A stretch of DNA of 64,000 nt from Argyresthia goedartella. Taxonomy: Eukaryota > Arthropoda > Insecta > Lepidoptera > Argyresthiidae. Every line of letters begins with the position of its first letter. Within the stretch, counting starts at the first letter, position 1. Positions 63,362 to 64,000 of the stretch are shown one piece after another. The notes under the pieces were generated by a model that saw only the letters and a list, made by a program, of their open reading frames with translations, was not told the origin of the DNA and searched no databases. Location of the stretch: the NCBI GenBank assembly GCA_949825045.1, contig OX463813.1:29308001-29372000 (forward strand), in the 5' to 3' direction. The position numbers and the translations under genes were made by a program.

Positions 63362-64000
63362 ATGCACGGAATTTCCACCCCCCTTACTAAGTTAGCGGTT
63401 ACAGTTAAACTAACTGTGGAAGCGCTTCGCCGTTCTGACGCAAATTTATGTACAGCTGATGCAGCTCTCAAATTCCTATTTAAACAATTGAAGGGTTCGA
63501 AATTGAAGAAAACATTGTCTGAACGCATTGAACAACGGCGAAAAGATGATTTATCAGGCGTGTTATGCTATCTACAAAACCCACTTCATGTAAACACTGA
63601 CTTGGATGATGAATCGGCTGATTTATTCGGTATCCCCACAAAGACCGTTATTAAAAAGAAGATAGCATCGCTCACGGAAAAATGTAACCCCAAAAATGAT
63701 GCGACAAATACCCAGATTGCTCTAGGGGACTGCAACGAAAACTTAAATTTGAGCCTGAATGAAAAACTTCAGGCAGAGATCGATCGAAGCATGAAAGTCC
63801 AAGAACCGTCCACGGAAACTGATTTGACTAAAGTTATAAGGCAGGAAATTAACCTTTTTGAGACATCGCATTCTACGCGGGGTTTTATTCTAGAACAGGC
63901 GTATAAGTATTTGTTGACAATCCCGCCTACGTCAATCGAGCCTGAGCGTGCGTTTTCCTCAGCAGCCTATATGTGCAATACATTAAGAAGCACTTTAGGT
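63362..64000 (+). CDS. hAT transposase C-terminal part, open to the window edge
   Basis: Open for 213 codons from ATG 63362 and continuing past 64000. The first part reads VKLTVEALRRSDANLCTADA, then LSERIEQRRKDDLSGVLCYL. An acidic, variable region follows, and then the dimerisation domain YKYLLTIPPTSIEPERAFSS with NTLRSTLG. IPPTS..ERAFS...... LRS.L is the hallmark of the hAT C-terminal dimerisation (hATC) domain. The absence of stops over 640 bp contrasts with the stop-ridden upstream fragment. It is either a fairly recent pseudogene, an exon of a domesticated transposase, or part of an element whose intron spans about 63235-63361. The end is not visible. Confidence 0.75.
   Translation, partial: MHGISTPLTKLAVTVKLTVEALRRSDANLCTADAALKFLFKQLKGSKLKKTLSERIEQRRKDDLSGVLCYLQNPLHVNTDLDDESADLFGIPTKTVIKKKIASLTEKCNPKNDATNTQIALGDCNENLNLSLNEKLQAEIDRSMKVQEPSTETDLTKVIRQEINLFETSHSTRGFILEQAYKYLLTIPPTSIEPERAFSSAAYMCNTLRSTLG

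Overview
The window looks like a transposon-dense, non-genic stretch of an insect nuclear genome, most probably a moth or butterfly. That placement is an inference from repeat content: tRNA-derived SINEs with a shared tail, fragments resembling Lep1-type Helitron-like repeats, a DD37D (maT-type) mariner relative, and dispersed repeats carrying GTGCGAGTCGGAC / GGTACGGAACCCTAA blocks. No host protein-coding gene, rRNA or genuine tRNA gene was recognised. Essentially everything with coding character is a mobile element or its debris.

Layout. 1-12302 is a 51-bp minisatellite array split by a CR1-like non-LTR retrotransposon (LINE-A copy 1, minus strand, 4044-11358, 15-bp target duplication). That element was itself split by a second non-LTR element (LINE-B, plus strand, 5239-9450, 6-bp target duplication). 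12303-28530 is a mosaic of SINEs, short inverted-repeat elements, LINE fragments and dispersed repeats. It includes a candidate 1.9-kb terminal-inverted-repeat element (14931-16871) and a 2.5-kb imperfect palindrome with ~0.9-kb arms (21945-24464). 28536-35431 is a decayed BEL/Pao element on the minus strand (BEL-1) with 207-bp LTRs, whose integrase is broken by a 547-bp solo-LTR-like insertion.

36774-48972 is a second, plus-strand copy of LINE-A. It is split by a young BEL/Pao element (BEL-2, 37577-46112, 305-bp LTRs with one mismatch) that carries gag-pol plus an envelope-like region in one continuous frame broken by two in-frame stops. 49058-53690 holds fragments and hairpins. 53848-60665 is a Ty3/Gypsy element (340-bp LTRs) that has lost most of gag, the RT catalytic aspartates and the integrase core; a complete-looking 1300-bp maT-type transposon sits inside it. 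60713-61395 has two opposed LINE-A 3' ends. 62970-64000 enters a hAT-type transposase that runs off the window.

The elements do not form a pathway. Their relation is stratigraphic: satellite, then LINE-A, then LINE-B; LINE-A, then BEL-2; BEL-1, then solo LTR; Gypsy, then maT. Target-site duplications read directly from the sequence support each nesting step.
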